Source of the DNA: Arthrobacter_H sp030452125
GTDB taxonomy: Bacteria > Actinomycetota > Actinomycetes > Actinomycetales > Micrococcaceae
DNA length: 64,000 bases
Reading direction: 5' to 3' (one strand)
Assembly (NCBI GenBank): GCA_052379645.1
Contig: JBQSYU010000010.1
Positions 8,528-17,023 of this stretch are shown piece by piece. Position 1 is the stretch's first letter. Every line of letters begins with the position of its first letter. Made by a program: the position numbers and the translations under genes. The notes beneath the pieces were generated by a model that ran no database searches, was not told where the DNA came from, and saw only the letters and a list, made by a program, of their open reading frames with translations.

Positions 8528-9784
8528 CTAGCGCAGCGGGCTGAAGTGGCGCATCAGCGGGGCCGTGCCCTGGCCGGTCATCTCGGCGGCCAGCATCTTG
8601 CCGGTCAGCGGGCCGAGGGCGACGCCCCACATGCCATGGCCGCCGGCGACGTGCACGCGCGGGGACTTGGTGGCGCCGATCAACGGCAGGCCATCGGCGG
8701 TGCAGGGACGGGCTCCCACCCATTCCTCCTGGCGGTCCTCCCAATCGATGCCGGTGTACATCGGGGAGGCGGCCTTGATGATCGCCTGGATCCGGCGTTC
8801 GTCCAACGGCGCATCGGCGTCGCGGAATTCCATCATGCCGGCGACCCGGAAGCGATCCCCCAGCGGCGTGCAGGCGACCCGCTGGGCGGGGAAGTAGATG
8901 GGGTGGGTCGGCATGGACTCGGGCTTGACGGTGAAGCTGTAGCCACGCCCTGCCTGGACGATCTGGCGGACGCCGAATTTGCGGGTCAGCGAGTTCAACC
9001 AGGCTCCGGTGGCCAGGACCACCGAATCGGCGGTCATGCTCCTGCCGCTGGAACCGATCACCGTCACGGAGTTCCCGGAGTCACGGACGTCGGAGACGGC
9101 GAAGCCGTCAATGATCTCCCCGCCGCGCTGGCGTACCGACTCGGCGAGCGATTCCATGAAGTTCGGCGGGTTGAGGAAACGCTGGTCGTGGATCTTCACG
9201 CCGGCGGTGACCCCCGAACCCAAGGTGGGCTCCAGTGCGCGGATCTCCGCGCCGGTCATCAGATCGAAGTCCACGGATCCTCCGGCTTCGCGGATGCCCT
9301 CGAACTCGTGCACCAGTCCCTCGCGGTCCTTCTCGGTGGCGAAGGCGGCCAGGAAGGGCTCGGCCGGTTTGGTGGGTTCGGTGACCGCGTTGCTGCCCTC
9401 GGCCAGCTCGGCGAAGGCATCCAGACCGGTGCTGCCGATCTCACTGAACACCTTCATGGCTTCGCGCCATTTGCCCGGGGTGCAGTGCCGGGCGAATCCG
9501 GCCAGGAACCTGATCAACGAAGGATCGGTGGTCAACGGGATGTAGAGGGGCGAGGCAGGGTCCAGCATGGCCTTGGCTCCGGTGGCGAACACGGAGGGTT
9601 CGCTCAATGGCAGGGTCAGGGCCGGGGTCAGCCAGCCGGCATTGCCCCAGGAGGAGCCGGCGGAGACTCCGGTCCGGTCGACGATGGTGACCCGGACCCC
9701 CCGCTCCTGCAGGTGCCAGGCGGTCGACAGACCGACGATGCCCGCGCCGACGACGACGACGTGTTCAGGATGTTGCATGCCCAT
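8528..9784 (-). CDS. FAD-dependent oxidoreductase, D-amino-acid dehydrogenase (DadA)-like
   Basis: A 418-residue DAO-family flavoprotein. It has the N-terminal dinucleotide motif GAGIVG (13-18), the acidic residue ending strand 2 (TIVDR), and the C-terminal FAD region VHVAGGHGMWGVALGPLTGK typical of DadA and glycine-oxidase-like enzymes. DadA oxidises D-amino acids to 2-oxo acids and ammonia, passing electrons to the respiratory chain. The start 9784 is preferred because GGGAG lies 7 bases upstream and the FAD motif then sits at the usual distance. It is divergent from the NCS2 permease across a 463-base intergenic region. The exact substrate is not proven; related DAO enzymes act on sarcosine or proline. 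Confidence 0.85.
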   Translation of the reverse strand: MGMQHPEHVVVVGAGIVGLSTAWHLQERGVRVTIVDRTGVSAGSSWGNAGWLTPALTLPLSEPSVFATGAKAMLDPASPLYIPLTTDPSLIRFLAGFARHCTPGKWREAMKVFSEIGSTGLDAFAELAEGSNAVTEPTKPAEPFLAAFATEKDREGLVHEFEGIREAGGSVDFDLMTGAEIRALEPTLGSGVTAGVKIHDQRFLNPPNFMESLAESVRQRGGEIIDGFAVSDVRDSGNSVTVIGSSGRSMTADSVVLATGAWLNSLTRKFGVRQIVQAGRGYSFTVKPESMPTHPIYFPAQRVACTPLGDRFRVAGMMEFRDADAPLDERRIQAIIKAASPMYTGIDWEDRQEEWVGARPCTADGLPLIGATKSPRVHVAGGHGMWGVALGPLTGKMLAAEMTGQGTAPLMRHFSPLR

Positions 9785-10089
9785 GGTTTCTCCCGTTGGC
9801 TCGATCAGACTCGCACCGTAAGGATGCCCGAGCCCGCCGCCAACCTCAACCCCTCGGGAGGTTTCCACGGTAGCGCTGGCACCCGGAGGCCAAATCATGA
9901 ATTAATCACGGGCACAGACGGTAATTCAGCATTTACTTCGGTCTTTGCCCTACTTTATTCCTTGGTCCACCGGGACTATGTCACAGCCGCGACCGCCGGG
10001 CTCCCCCAGGCCCAGGTCCGACGCGGTCCGGACCCGGGGATCTTCGACCGCCGACCCATCGCCGCCATGACAGGGCCTCGACACAACCC
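9785..10089. other. long AT-rich spacer between divergent DadA-like and NCS2 genes
   Basis: No gene is visible. The stretch 9890-9965 is clearly more AT-rich than its surroundings and contains an inverted repeat GAATTA (9899-9904) / TAATTC (9922-9927), a possible regulator site for the DadA-like gene. The rest shows nothing I can name. Confidence 0.35.
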
Positions 10090-10155
10090 TTGACATTGCC
10101 CGTGTGACCCAGTTCACTATATTGCATAACGGAATTCAGTTTCCGCTATACGGAA
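10090..10155 (+). promoter_or_regulatory. promoter region with three CGGAA/TTCCG half-sites before the NCS2 permease
   Basis: TTGACA at 10090-10095 is a good -35 box; the -10 is less certain within 10113-10123. Downstream, CGGAA (10130-10134), TTCCG (10141-10145) and CGGAA (10151-10155) form two overlapping inverted repeats sharing the middle half-site. The first extends imperfectly to ATA/TAT outside. Such TTCCG-N-CGGAA pairs are the kind of site seen for IclR-family regulators in actinobacteria (recollection, not checked). Confidence 0.5.
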
Positions 10156-10247
10156 TCCCAGGTGATCAGCCAGGGATCCGGACCCCAGTACAAGGAACAG
10201 CTGTCGCCCGGACCTGCTTCCGATCATCCGCACACAAGGGAAACTCC

Positions 10248-11672
10248 ATGAACAAGAACGCATCAAGCGCCGCGGCAGGCCGCCGCACCGCGCCTGCACG
10301 TCCCGAAGACGAGCGTCTGCCCATCGGTAGCACCTTCGCTTACGGCTTCCAGCACGTTTTGACCATGTACGGCGGAATCATCGCCCCGCCACTGATCGTC
10401 GGCACCGCAGCGGGCATGAGCTCCTCCGACGTCGGCCTGCTCATTGCCGCCTGCCTGTTCGTCGGCGGCCTGGCCACCCTGCTCCAGACCATCGGCATTC
10501 CGTTCTTCGGGTCCCAGCTGCCGCTGGTCCAGGGCGTCTCCTTCGCCGGCGTGGCCACCATGACGGCCATCATCGGTGGCGGCGGTGGCATCCAAGCGGT
10601 CTTCGGAGCGGTGATGGTCTCCGCAGCCGTCGGGCTGCTGATCACCCCGGTGTTCTCCAAGGTGATCAGATTCTTCCCACCGGTCGTCAACGGCGTGGTG
10701 ATCACCGTCATCGGCTTGTCGCTGATGCCGGTGGCCGCCAACTGGGCCATGGGCGGCAATGACAAGGCCGACGACTACGGCTCCATGGCCAACATCGGCC
10801 TGGCCGGCGCGACCCTGCTGATCGTCCTGCTGCTGAGCAAGCTCGGCAATGCGACGATCTCCCGCCTGTCCATCCTGCTGGCCATCGTCATCGGTACGCT
10901 GGTCGCCGTCTTCACCGGCATGGCCGACTTCTCCGGGGTCGGCAACGGCCCGGTCTTCGCCTTCCCGGCCCCCTTCGCCTTCGGCTGGCCGACCTTCGAA
11001 CTGCCGGCCATCATCTCGATGCTGATCGTCACGCTGGTCATCCTGACCGAAACCACGGCGGATATCCTGGCCGTCGGTGAAATCGTCGAAACCGAGGTCG
11101 ATTCCAAGCGCATCGGCAACGGTCTGCGCGCCGACATGATCTCCAGCCTGATCTCGCCGGTGTTCAACTCCTTCACCCAGAGCGCCTTCGCCCAGAACGT
11201 CGGGCTGGTGGCCATCACCGGCATCAAGAGCCGTTTCGTGGTCAGCGCCGGCGGCCTGATCCTCGTGCTGCTGGGCCTGCTGCCGGTCATGGGACGCATC
11301 GTCGCGGCGGTGCCTACCGCGGTCCTCGGCGGAGCCGGCATCGTGCTCTTCGGCACCGTGGCCGCCAGTGGCATCCGCACGTTGGCCAAGGTCAACTACA
11401 AGGACAATATGAACCTGATCATCGTGGCCACCGGCGTCGGCTTCGGCATCATCCCGATCGCCGCCCCGGCCTTCTGGAACGAGTTCCCGACCTGGGTCGG
11501 CACGATCTTCCACTCGGGCATCAGCTCGGCCGCGGTCGCCGCGATCCTGCTGAACATCCTGTTCAACCACATCAAGGTCGGAACCCCGACGGACCCCTCG
11601 GTCTTCGCCAAGGCCCCGGTCCGGCCGGCCACCGAAAAGGACTTCGAGACCCACGAAGTCTCCGAGGTCTAG
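10248..11672 (+). CDS. NCS2 nucleobase:cation symporter (uracil/xanthine permease family)
   Basis: A 474-residue permease with about 14 membrane segments that imports a purine or pyrimidine base with protons. Family marks include FAYGFQHVLTMYGGIIAPP at the first helix, QTIGIPFFGSQLPLVQGVSF in helix 3, the helix-8 region TETTADILAVGEIVE, and FNSFTQSAFAQNVGLVAITG (helix 10 NCS2 signature). The Q-N-V-G-L pattern and length suit the purine (xanthine/urate) branch better than uracil, but this is not decisive. The ATG at 10248 is chosen because AAGGG precedes it; the earlier in-frame start lies in the operator region. Control is probably through the half-site cluster upstream. Confidence 0.9.
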   Translation: MNKNASSAAAGRRTAPARPEDERLPIGSTFAYGFQHVLTMYGGIIAPPLIVGTAAGMSSSDVGLLIAACLFVGGLATLLQTIGIPFFGSQLPLVQGVSFAGVATMTAIIGGGGGIQAVFGAVMVSAAVGLLITPVFSKVIRFFPPVVNGVVITVIGLSLMPVAANWAMGGNDKADDYGSMANIGLAGATLLIVLLLSKLGNATISRLSILLAIVIGTLVAVFTGMADFSGVGNGPVFAFPAPFAFGWPTFELPAIISMLIVTLVILTETTADILAVGEIVETEVDSKRIGNGLRADMISSLISPVFNSFTQSAFAQNVGLVAITGIKSRFVVSAGGLILVLLGLLPVMGRIVAAVPTAVLGGAGIVLFGTVAASGIRTLAKVNYKDNMNLIIVATGVGFGIIPIAAPAFWNEFPTWVGTIFHSGISSAAVAAILLNILFNHIKVGTPTDPSVFAKAPVRPATEKDFETHEVSEV

Positions 11673-11704
11673 GCCCCGGACACCAGACCGACACCAGTAG
11701 AAAA

Positions 11705-11744
11705 GCGAGGGAGCAGCTCCGGGACACCGGGGCTGCTCCCTCGC
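11705..11744. terminator. long hairpin between NCS2 permease and ramB
   Basis: Arms 11705-11722 and 11727-11744 form an 18-bp stem (one G-T pair) with loop GACA. It is flanked by AAAA on the left and ATTT on the right, and lies between two convergent genes. Strong bidirectional terminator. Confidence 0.85.
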
Positions 11745-11760
11745 ATTTCGTGACCGGGTC

Positions 11761-13257
11761 TCAGCCCCCGTGTGCCTGCAGGAACTCGTACACCTCGGTT
11801 TCGTCGACCCCGGGGAACGCCCCCGAAGGCATGGCGGCCAACAGGTGGGAGTTCGCCCGGGCCGCCGGCCAGGCCTGACCGGCCCAGGAGCGGGCCAGCG
11901 CCTCCGGCGGACGCTTGCAACACGACTCATCCGGGCAGCGTGATTTGGACCGTTCGGTGGTGTCACGGCCGCGGAACCACTTCACGTGTTCGTAGGGGAC
12001 CCCGATGCTCAGCGAGTACATCCCCGAGGAGTGGCGTTCGGTGCGGGCGGTGCACCAGAAGGTCCCCACCACGGTGTCGGTGTATTGCTCGAAGGCCCGG
12101 AACTTATCCGGGACCTCGAAGACCTCGCGGCTGGTCCAGTACCGGCAGATCGACTGCCCCTCGATGGCGCCGGTGTGGTCGGCGGGGAAGTTCACGTCGT
12201 CGTTCTCGTAGGCCTTGTGCAGGATGCCCGACTCGTGGACCTTCTGGAAGTGGCAGGTGATGCCCAGGTGTTCGGTGGCCAGGTTCGTGAAGCGGTGGGC
12301 CGCCGATTCGTAGGAGACCGCATAGGCATCACGCAGGTCCTCGATCGCCAACGACTTGGACTTCTTGGCCTCCTCGAGGAAACCCACGGTGGTCTTCTGC
12401 GGCATCAGCAGGGCCGCGGCGAAGTAGTTGGTGTAGACCCGCTGACGGAGGAACTCGCTGTAGTTCCGGGGGGCCTCATGACCCAGGACGTAGTGGCCCA
12501 GCGCCTGCAGCAGCACCGACCGGGCGTCATGATCGCTTCGGGTCCCCTGCACCAGATAAATTCTGCGGTTCTTCAGATCGGTCACCGACCGGGTCGAATG
12601 CGGCAGGTCCCCGACGAAGCGCAGCCCGAATCCCAGATGCTCGGCCAGATCGGCGGCGACATGGTGGGACAACGGTCCCGAGGTGTGCCCGACGGCGTCG
12701 AGCAGACCCTGGGCCTGCTTCTCCAGCTCGGGGTAGTGGTTGTTGCATTCACGCATTTCGGTGCGGATCTCGGTATTGGCCCGACGCGCTTCCTCGGGGG
12801 TCGCCGCCTGCTCCTCGAGCCGCCGTTCGAGCTCATGCTGCAGGCCGACCATGGATTCAAGCACATCCATCGGCAACCGTGAGGACACCCGGACCTTGGG
12901 CAGCCCCAAGGATCCGTAGAGCGGTCCGCGCTGGGCCCTTTCCAACTCGATTTCCAGCCCGGCCCGCCGGCTCGGAGGCTCGGATCCGAGCAGGTCGTCC
13001 ACGCCGGTATCCAGGGCGGCGGCCAGTTGCCGCAACAGCCCCACCTTGGGCTCGCGTTTTCCGTTCTCGATCAGGCTCAGCTGCGAGGGGGCCACCGAGA
13101 CCAGGGCACCCAACCCATCCAGGGTCAGCGCCTTGCCCTTGCGTAGGTGGCGCACCCGGCGGCCCAGGGCAATGGCATCCAGTTCGGGGTCGTCGTGGGT
13201 CGAGGCGCCCTGCGGGGACTGTCCGCCGGAGGGCCGGTTCCATGTGGGAGTCGTCAC
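11761..13257 (-). CDS. ramB: RamB-like XRE-family regulator of acetate/glyoxylate metabolism
   Basis: A 498-residue regulator with an N-terminal Cro/CI helix-turn-helix (about 32-85, including LDGLGALVSVAPSQLSLIENGKR), a coiled linker, and a large C-terminal part with an IrrE/ImmA-like stretch (LGHYVLGHE, AALLMPQ) and the cysteine-rich end of short-chain-fatty-acyl regulators (CPDESCCKRPPE). RamB in corynebacteria and mycobacteria controls isocitrate lyase and malate synthase; here the gene is divergent from aceA, which supports that role. The start is uncertain: GTG 13257 is preferred, while TTG starts at 13275, 13284 and 13299 are possible. A perfect inverted repeat overlaps this start, suggesting autoregulation. 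Confidence 0.87.
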   Translation of the reverse strand: MTTPTWNRPSGGQSPQGASTHDDPELDAIALGRRVRHLRKGKALTLDGLGALVSVAPSQLSLIENGKREPKVGLLRQLAAALDTGVDDLLGSEPPSRRAGLEIELERAQRGPLYGSLGLPKVRVSSRLPMDVLESMVGLQHELERRLEEQAATPEEARRANTEIRTEMRECNNHYPELEKQAQGLLDAVGHTSGPLSHHVAADLAEHLGFGLRFVGDLPHSTRSVTDLKNRRIYLVQGTRSDHDARSVLLQALGHYVLGHEAPRNYSEFLRQRVYTNYFAAALLMPQKTTVGFLEEAKKSKSLAIEDLRDAYAVSYESAAHRFTNLATEHLGITCHFQKVHESGILHKAYENDDVNFPADHTGAIEGQSICRYWTSREVFEVPDKFRAFEQYTDTVVGTFWCTARTERHSSGMYSLSIGVPYEHVKWFRGRDTTERSKSRCPDESCCKRPPEALARSWAGQAWPAARANSHLLAAMPSGAFPGVDETEVYEFLQAHGG

Positions 13258-13281
13258 TTCTTGAGAATAGCTCAAGAAGTG
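13255..13281. promoter_or_regulatory. perfect inverted repeat at the ramB start (putative RamB operator)
   Basis: CACTTCTTGAG (13255-13265) and CTCAAGAAGTG (13271-13281) are exact reverse complements separated by AATAG. The repeat overlaps the preferred GTG start of ramB and lies in the ramB-aceA divergent region; GCAAAT follows directly. It fits an autoregulatory and aceA control site. The binder is inferred. Confidence 0.55.
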
Positions 13282-13435
13282 CAAATCTTTCCACCCCAAC
13301 CCCCTAGAAAACCCCTTGCGGATCGCGAAGAGTCATGACTACGAACAAAAACACGGAAACATCGACCGACCGGCAGAGGCGCCGGGAACGTCGTCGGATC
13401 CCCGGGACACCCGGAGCGACACCAAGGAGAATGCC

Positions 13436-14740
13436 ATGACGCAGAAGCAGAATTCCGCCGCAGAGCGCGAACAGGCCCTGGAGATGGAGTGGAGCGCCAA
13501 CCCCCGCTGGGCAGGCATCACCCGCGAATACACGGCGGCGGAGGTCGTTCGGCTGCAGGGACGCGTCGTCGAAGAGAACACGTTGGCCCGTCGCGGTTCC
13601 GAAAAGCTCTGGGACCAGCTCACCACCGAAGCCACGACCGGCGCCTACACCAACTCCCTGGGCGCCCTGACCGGCAACCAGGCGGTCCAGCAGGTCAAGG
13701 CAGGCCTGCGGGCCATCTACCTCTCCGGTTGGCAGGTCGCCGCCGACGCCAACCTCGCCGGCCAGACCTACCCCGACCAGTCGCTCTACCCGGCCAACTC
13801 GGTCCCCCAGGTGGTGCGCCGCATCAACAACGCCCTCCAGCGCGCCGACCAGATCGAATTCGCCGAGGACATCCATTCCGTCGAGGACTGGCTGGTCCCG
13901 ATCGTCGCCGACGCCGAGGCCGGCTTCGGTGGCCCGTTGAACGCCTACGAACTGATGAAGTCGATGATCACCGCCGGCGCCTCGGGGGTGCACTGGGAAG
14001 ACCAGCTCGCCTCGGAGAAGAAGTGCGGCCACCTCGGCGGCAAGGTCCTCATCCCCACCGGCCAGCACATCCGCACCCTCAATGCCGCCCGCCTGGCCGC
14101 CGACGTTTCCGATACCCCCAGCGTGATCATCGCCCGCACCGATGCCGAAGCCGCCACCCTGATCACCTCCGACGTCGATGAGCGTGACGCGCAGTTCGTC
14201 ACCGGCGAGCGCACCGCCGAAGGCTTCTACAAGGTCCGCAACGGGATCGAACCCTGCATCGCCCGGGCCAAGGCCTACGCCCCCTATTCCGACCTCATCT
14301 GGATGGAGACCGGGACCCCTGACCTGGAGATGGCCAAGAAGTTCGCCGAAGCAGTCAAGGCCGAACACCCCGACCAGATGCTCGCATACAACTGCTCGCC
14401 GTCCTTCAACTGGAAGAAGCACCTCGACGACGCCACGATCGCCAAGTTCCAGCGCGAACTCGGCGCCATGGGATTCACCTTCCAGTTCATCACCCTGGCC
14501 GGGTTCCACGCCCTGAACCACTCGATGTTCGATCTGGCCTCCGGCTACGCCCGGAACGGCATGAGCGCCTACGTCGAACTCCAGGAACGCGAATTCGCCT
14601 CCGAGGCCGCCGGCTACACCGCCACCAAGCACCAGCGCGAGGTCGGCACCGGCTACTTCGACCAGATCGCCACGACCCTGAACCCCGAAGCATCCACCCT
14701 GGCTCTGGTGGGATCCACCGAAGCCGGCCAGTTCCACTAG
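13436..14740 (+). CDS. aceA: isocitrate lyase
   Basis: A 434-residue enzyme that splits isocitrate into glyoxylate and succinate, the first step of the glyoxylate bypass needed for growth on acetate, fatty acids or ethanol. The catalytic signature KKCGHLGGK is intact, with the active cysteine at residue 197. Other conserved parts are IADAEAGFGG-like (VADAEAGFGGPLNAYEL), TDAEAA and NCSPSFNWKKH. Length matches bacterial ICL1. The start ATG 13436 has AAGGAGA 5 bases upstream; the earlier in-frame ATG at 13316 would add an unrelated charged stretch. It is followed by a hairpin and aceB, and is presumably regulated by the divergent RamB. Confidence 0.97.
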   Translation: MTQKQNSAAEREQALEMEWSANPRWAGITREYTAAEVVRLQGRVVEENTLARRGSEKLWDQLTTEATTGAYTNSLGALTGNQAVQQVKAGLRAIYLSGWQVAADANLAGQTYPDQSLYPANSVPQVVRRINNALQRADQIEFAEDIHSVEDWLVPIVADAEAGFGGPLNAYELMKSMITAGASGVHWEDQLASEKKCGHLGGKVLIPTGQHIRTLNAARLAADVSDTPSVIIARTDAEAATLITSDVDERDAQFVTGERTAEGFYKVRNGIEPCIARAKAYAPYSDLIWMETGTPDLEMAKKFAEAVKAEHPDQMLAYNCSPSFNWKKHLDDATIAKFQRELGAMGFTFQFITLAGFHALNHSMFDLASGYARNGMSAYVELQEREFASEAAGYTATKHQREVGTGYFDQIATTLNPEASTLALVGSTEAGQFH

Positions 14741-14747
14741 GCACCAC

Positions 14748-14791
14748 ACGACGCCGGTGCCGGGGCCCACCCACCCGGGCACCGGCGTCGT
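14748..14791 (+). terminator. aceA-aceB intercistronic hairpin
   Basis: Arms 14748-14761 and 14778-14791 pair perfectly (14 bp) with a 16-base loop. There is no T-run. It may stop part of the aceA transcription or protect the aceA 3' end, allowing aceA and aceB to be expressed at different levels. Confidence 0.55.
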
Positions 14792-14818
14792 CCCCCACCA
14801 TTTTTAAGGAGATCCGCC

Positions 14819-16456
14819 ATGAACGACCCCATCACCCTGAACGGCACCACGCCGAATGCTTCGCCGGTCCGCGGCCAGGAGCAGATCCTCACCCCCCGGG
14901 CCATGGACTTCCTGGCGCAGCTGCATCACGAGTTCGAGCCGCGCCGGAAGGAACTGCTGGCCCTGCGCGAAACGCGCCGCCGCGAGATCGCCGGCGGCCA
15001 GGATCCGCACTTCCTGGAAGAGACCCGGCCCATCCGTGAAGACGACTCCTGGACGGTCGCCCCCATCGCCCCCGGCCTGGAGGACCGCCGGGTGGAGATC
15101 ACCGGACCGCCGGAACGCAAGATGGCCGTCAACGCACTGAACTCCGGTGCCAACGTCTGGCTGGCGGATCTGGAGGACTGCACCACCCCCACCTGGCAGA
15201 ACGTCATCAACGGGCAGCTGACCCTGCGGGCCGCGCTCGAGAACGACCTCGACTTCACCTCCGAGGAGGGCCAGGAGTACACGGTCACCGGACGGACGCT
15301 GACCGAGCTGCCGACCATCATGGTCCGGCCGCGCGGCTGGCACCTGCCCGAGCGGCACCTGACCATCGGCGGCAAGTCCACCTCGGGGGCGCTGGTCGAC
15401 TTCGGCCTCTACTTCTTCCACAACGCGCAGCGGTTGATCTCCGGCGGACGTGGCCCCTACTTCTACCTGCCCAAGATCGAGAACCATCTGGAGGCCCGCC
15501 TCTGGAACGACGTGTTCATCAGGGCCCAGGAGTTGCTGGACATCCCCCGGGGGACCATCCGCGCCACGGTCTTCATCGAGACCATCACCGCGGCCTTCGA
15601 ACTCGAGGAGATCCTCTACGAACTGCGGGAGCACTCCGCGGGCCTGAACGCCGGCCGGTGGGACTACATCTTCTCAGTGATCAAGAACTTCCGCACCCGC
15701 GGACCGCGGTTCGTGCTGCCGGACCGGGCGATGGTGACCATGACCGCCCCCTTCATGCGGTCCTTCACCGAACAGCTGGTGCGGGCCTGCCACCGCCGCG
15801 GGGCCACGGCCATCGGTTCCATGAGCGCCTTCATCCCGAACCGGCGCGACGAGGCCGCCAACGCGGTGGCCTTCGAGACCGTCGGGGTCGAGAAATCCCG
15901 CGAAGCCGCCGACGGTTTCGACGGCGCCTGGGTGGCCCACCCGGATCTGGTCCCGGTGGTGCAGCGGATCTTCGATCGGGAGATGGGCGGAAAACCGAAC
16001 CAGATCGACCGTCTGCGCGAAGACGTCGCCGTCGATGACCGGGCCTTGCTGGACATCGCCGGAACCCCGGGGCTGATCACCGAGGGCGGGGTCCGGATGA
16101 ACGTGGTCATCGGGCTGCGCTACATCGAGTCCTGGTTGCGGGGCAACGGGGCCGTGGTCCTGAAGAACATGATGGAGGACGCCTCCACCGCCGAGATCTC
16201 CCGCTCGCAGATCTGGCAGTGGATCCACCAGGGTGCGGTGACCGACGACGGTGAGCTGATCACCGCCGAGTTCGTCGAGGAGATCGTGGAGGAGGAGTAC
16301 GCGAAGATGGAACGCTTCGAGGGGGACCGGTTCGCCGATGCCCGGGAGATCTTCGATGAGTGTGCCCTGCAGGATGACTACCCGGCCTTCCTGACCGTGC
16401 CGTCCTACACGCGGTTCCTCTGCCAGTCCAAGGCGCGGCAGATGATCGACGCCTGA
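14819..16456 (+). CDS. aceB: malate synthase A
   Basis: A 545-residue malate synthase of the A class, joining glyoxylate and acetyl-CoA to malate, the second step of the glyoxylate bypass. Visible family features: DLEDCTTPTW near residue 117, PRGWHL, the region TIRATVFIETITAAFELEEIL with the catalytic-loop residues, RWDYIFSVIKNF, and the C-terminal loop MEDASTAEISRSQIWQW. The length is right for class A (class G is about 725). AAGGAG lies 6 bases before the ATG. It is in tandem with aceA on the same strand and is followed by two strong hairpins. Confidence 0.97.
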   Translation: MNDPITLNGTTPNASPVRGQEQILTPRAMDFLAQLHHEFEPRRKELLALRETRRREIAGGQDPHFLEETRPIREDDSWTVAPIAPGLEDRRVEITGPPERKMAVNALNSGANVWLADLEDCTTPTWQNVINGQLTLRAALENDLDFTSEEGQEYTVTGRTLTELPTIMVRPRGWHLPERHLTIGGKSTSGALVDFGLYFFHNAQRLISGGRGPYFYLPKIENHLEARLWNDVFIRAQELLDIPRGTIRATVFIETITAAFELEEILYELREHSAGLNAGRWDYIFSVIKNFRTRGPRFVLPDRAMVTMTAPFMRSFTEQLVRACHRRGATAIGSMSAFIPNRRDEAANAVAFETVGVEKSREAADGFDGAWVAHPDLVPVVQRIFDREMGGKPNQIDRLREDVAVDDRALLDIAGTPGLITEGGVRMNVVIGLRYIESWLRGNGAVVLKNMMEDASTAEISRSQIWQWIHQGAVTDDGELITAEFVEEIVEEEYAKMERFEGDRFADAREIFDECALQDDYPAFLTVPSYTRFLCQSKARQMIDA

Positions 16457-16463
16457 CCAGCCA

Positions 16464-16518
16464 CCGACCGCCCCGCCGGGGGTTCTTCCTCCATTGGATC
16501 CCGGGCCGGGGCGGTCGG
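16464..16518 (+). terminator. first hairpin after aceB
   Basis: Arms 16464-16475 and 16507-16518 are perfect 12-bp complements with a long loop. It precedes a second, classical terminator. Confidence 0.5.
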
Positions 16519-16528
16519 CCCCCACACC

Positions 16529-16574
16529 ACGACGGACCCCATCTGGCAGAGCTGCCGGGGTCCGTCGTCTTTTT
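16529..16574 (+). terminator. Rho-independent terminator after aceB
   Basis: Arms 16529-16540 and 16557-16568 pair perfectly; an inner GGCAG/CTGCC pair extends the stem, and CTTTTT follows at 16569-16574. This is a textbook intrinsic terminator for aceB. Confidence 0.85.
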
Positions 16575-16585
16575 GAGGTCGGGGT

Positions 16586-16903
16586 CTAGATGTCGTCCTC
16601 GTAGGCGGGGCCGCCCTCGCCCTCCCAGGTCTCCAGCCGGCGGACCTTGGAGGCGTTGTATTTGCGGCGGACCCCGCGGCCGGCATCCTCGTCCTCCTCG
16701 ACGAAGACGGCGCCGTACTGTTCCAGGGCGTGGCGCAGCATGGCGTTCTGCTCGACGGTCAGATCGTGGTTGCCTTTTTCGAAGGCCCGGATCTGCTGTT
16801 TCTCCAGTCCGGCGGCCCGACCAATGACCTTGCTCGAGACCTGGGTGATGGCGCGGGCGGCCCGGGCCAGATCGGCGGGTATGAATGTTGATGGGTTCTT
16901 CAT
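16586..16903 (-). CDS. small XRE-type helix-turn-helix protein (105 aa)
   Basis: A 105-residue protein. Residues about 10-55 form a helix-turn-helix of the XRE sort (ITQVSSKVIGRAAGLEKQQI, then RAFEKG). The C-terminal half is acidic and ends GEGGPAYEDDI, a tail I associate with a conserved Micrococcaceae family of small regulators. The start ATG 16903 has CAAGG nearby; a far longer open frame continues upstream, but that extra part is antisense to other genes. It is convergent with aceB. Its targets are unknown. Confidence 0.7.
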   Translation of the reverse strand: MKNPSTFIPADLARAARAITQVSSKVIGRAAGLEKQQIRAFEKGNHDLTVEQNAMLRHALEQYGAVFVEEDEDAGRGVRRKYNASKVRRLETWEGEGGPAYEDDI

Positions 16904-17023
16904 GCCTTGATCATCCCAGTCTTCGCGCGCGAAGTCAGGCGACCCGACCGGGACGGGTGCACCAGTAGGCTGGATACCGGTTCCGGAGGGCCCGGATGAG
17001 TGGAGACGGCGGGGAGCAAACCG

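Noticed and set aside
8492..10093. 533-codon plus-strand open frame
   Set aside because: It runs opposite to the clearly recognisable DadA-like flavoprotein gene and shows no domain; a shadow frame.
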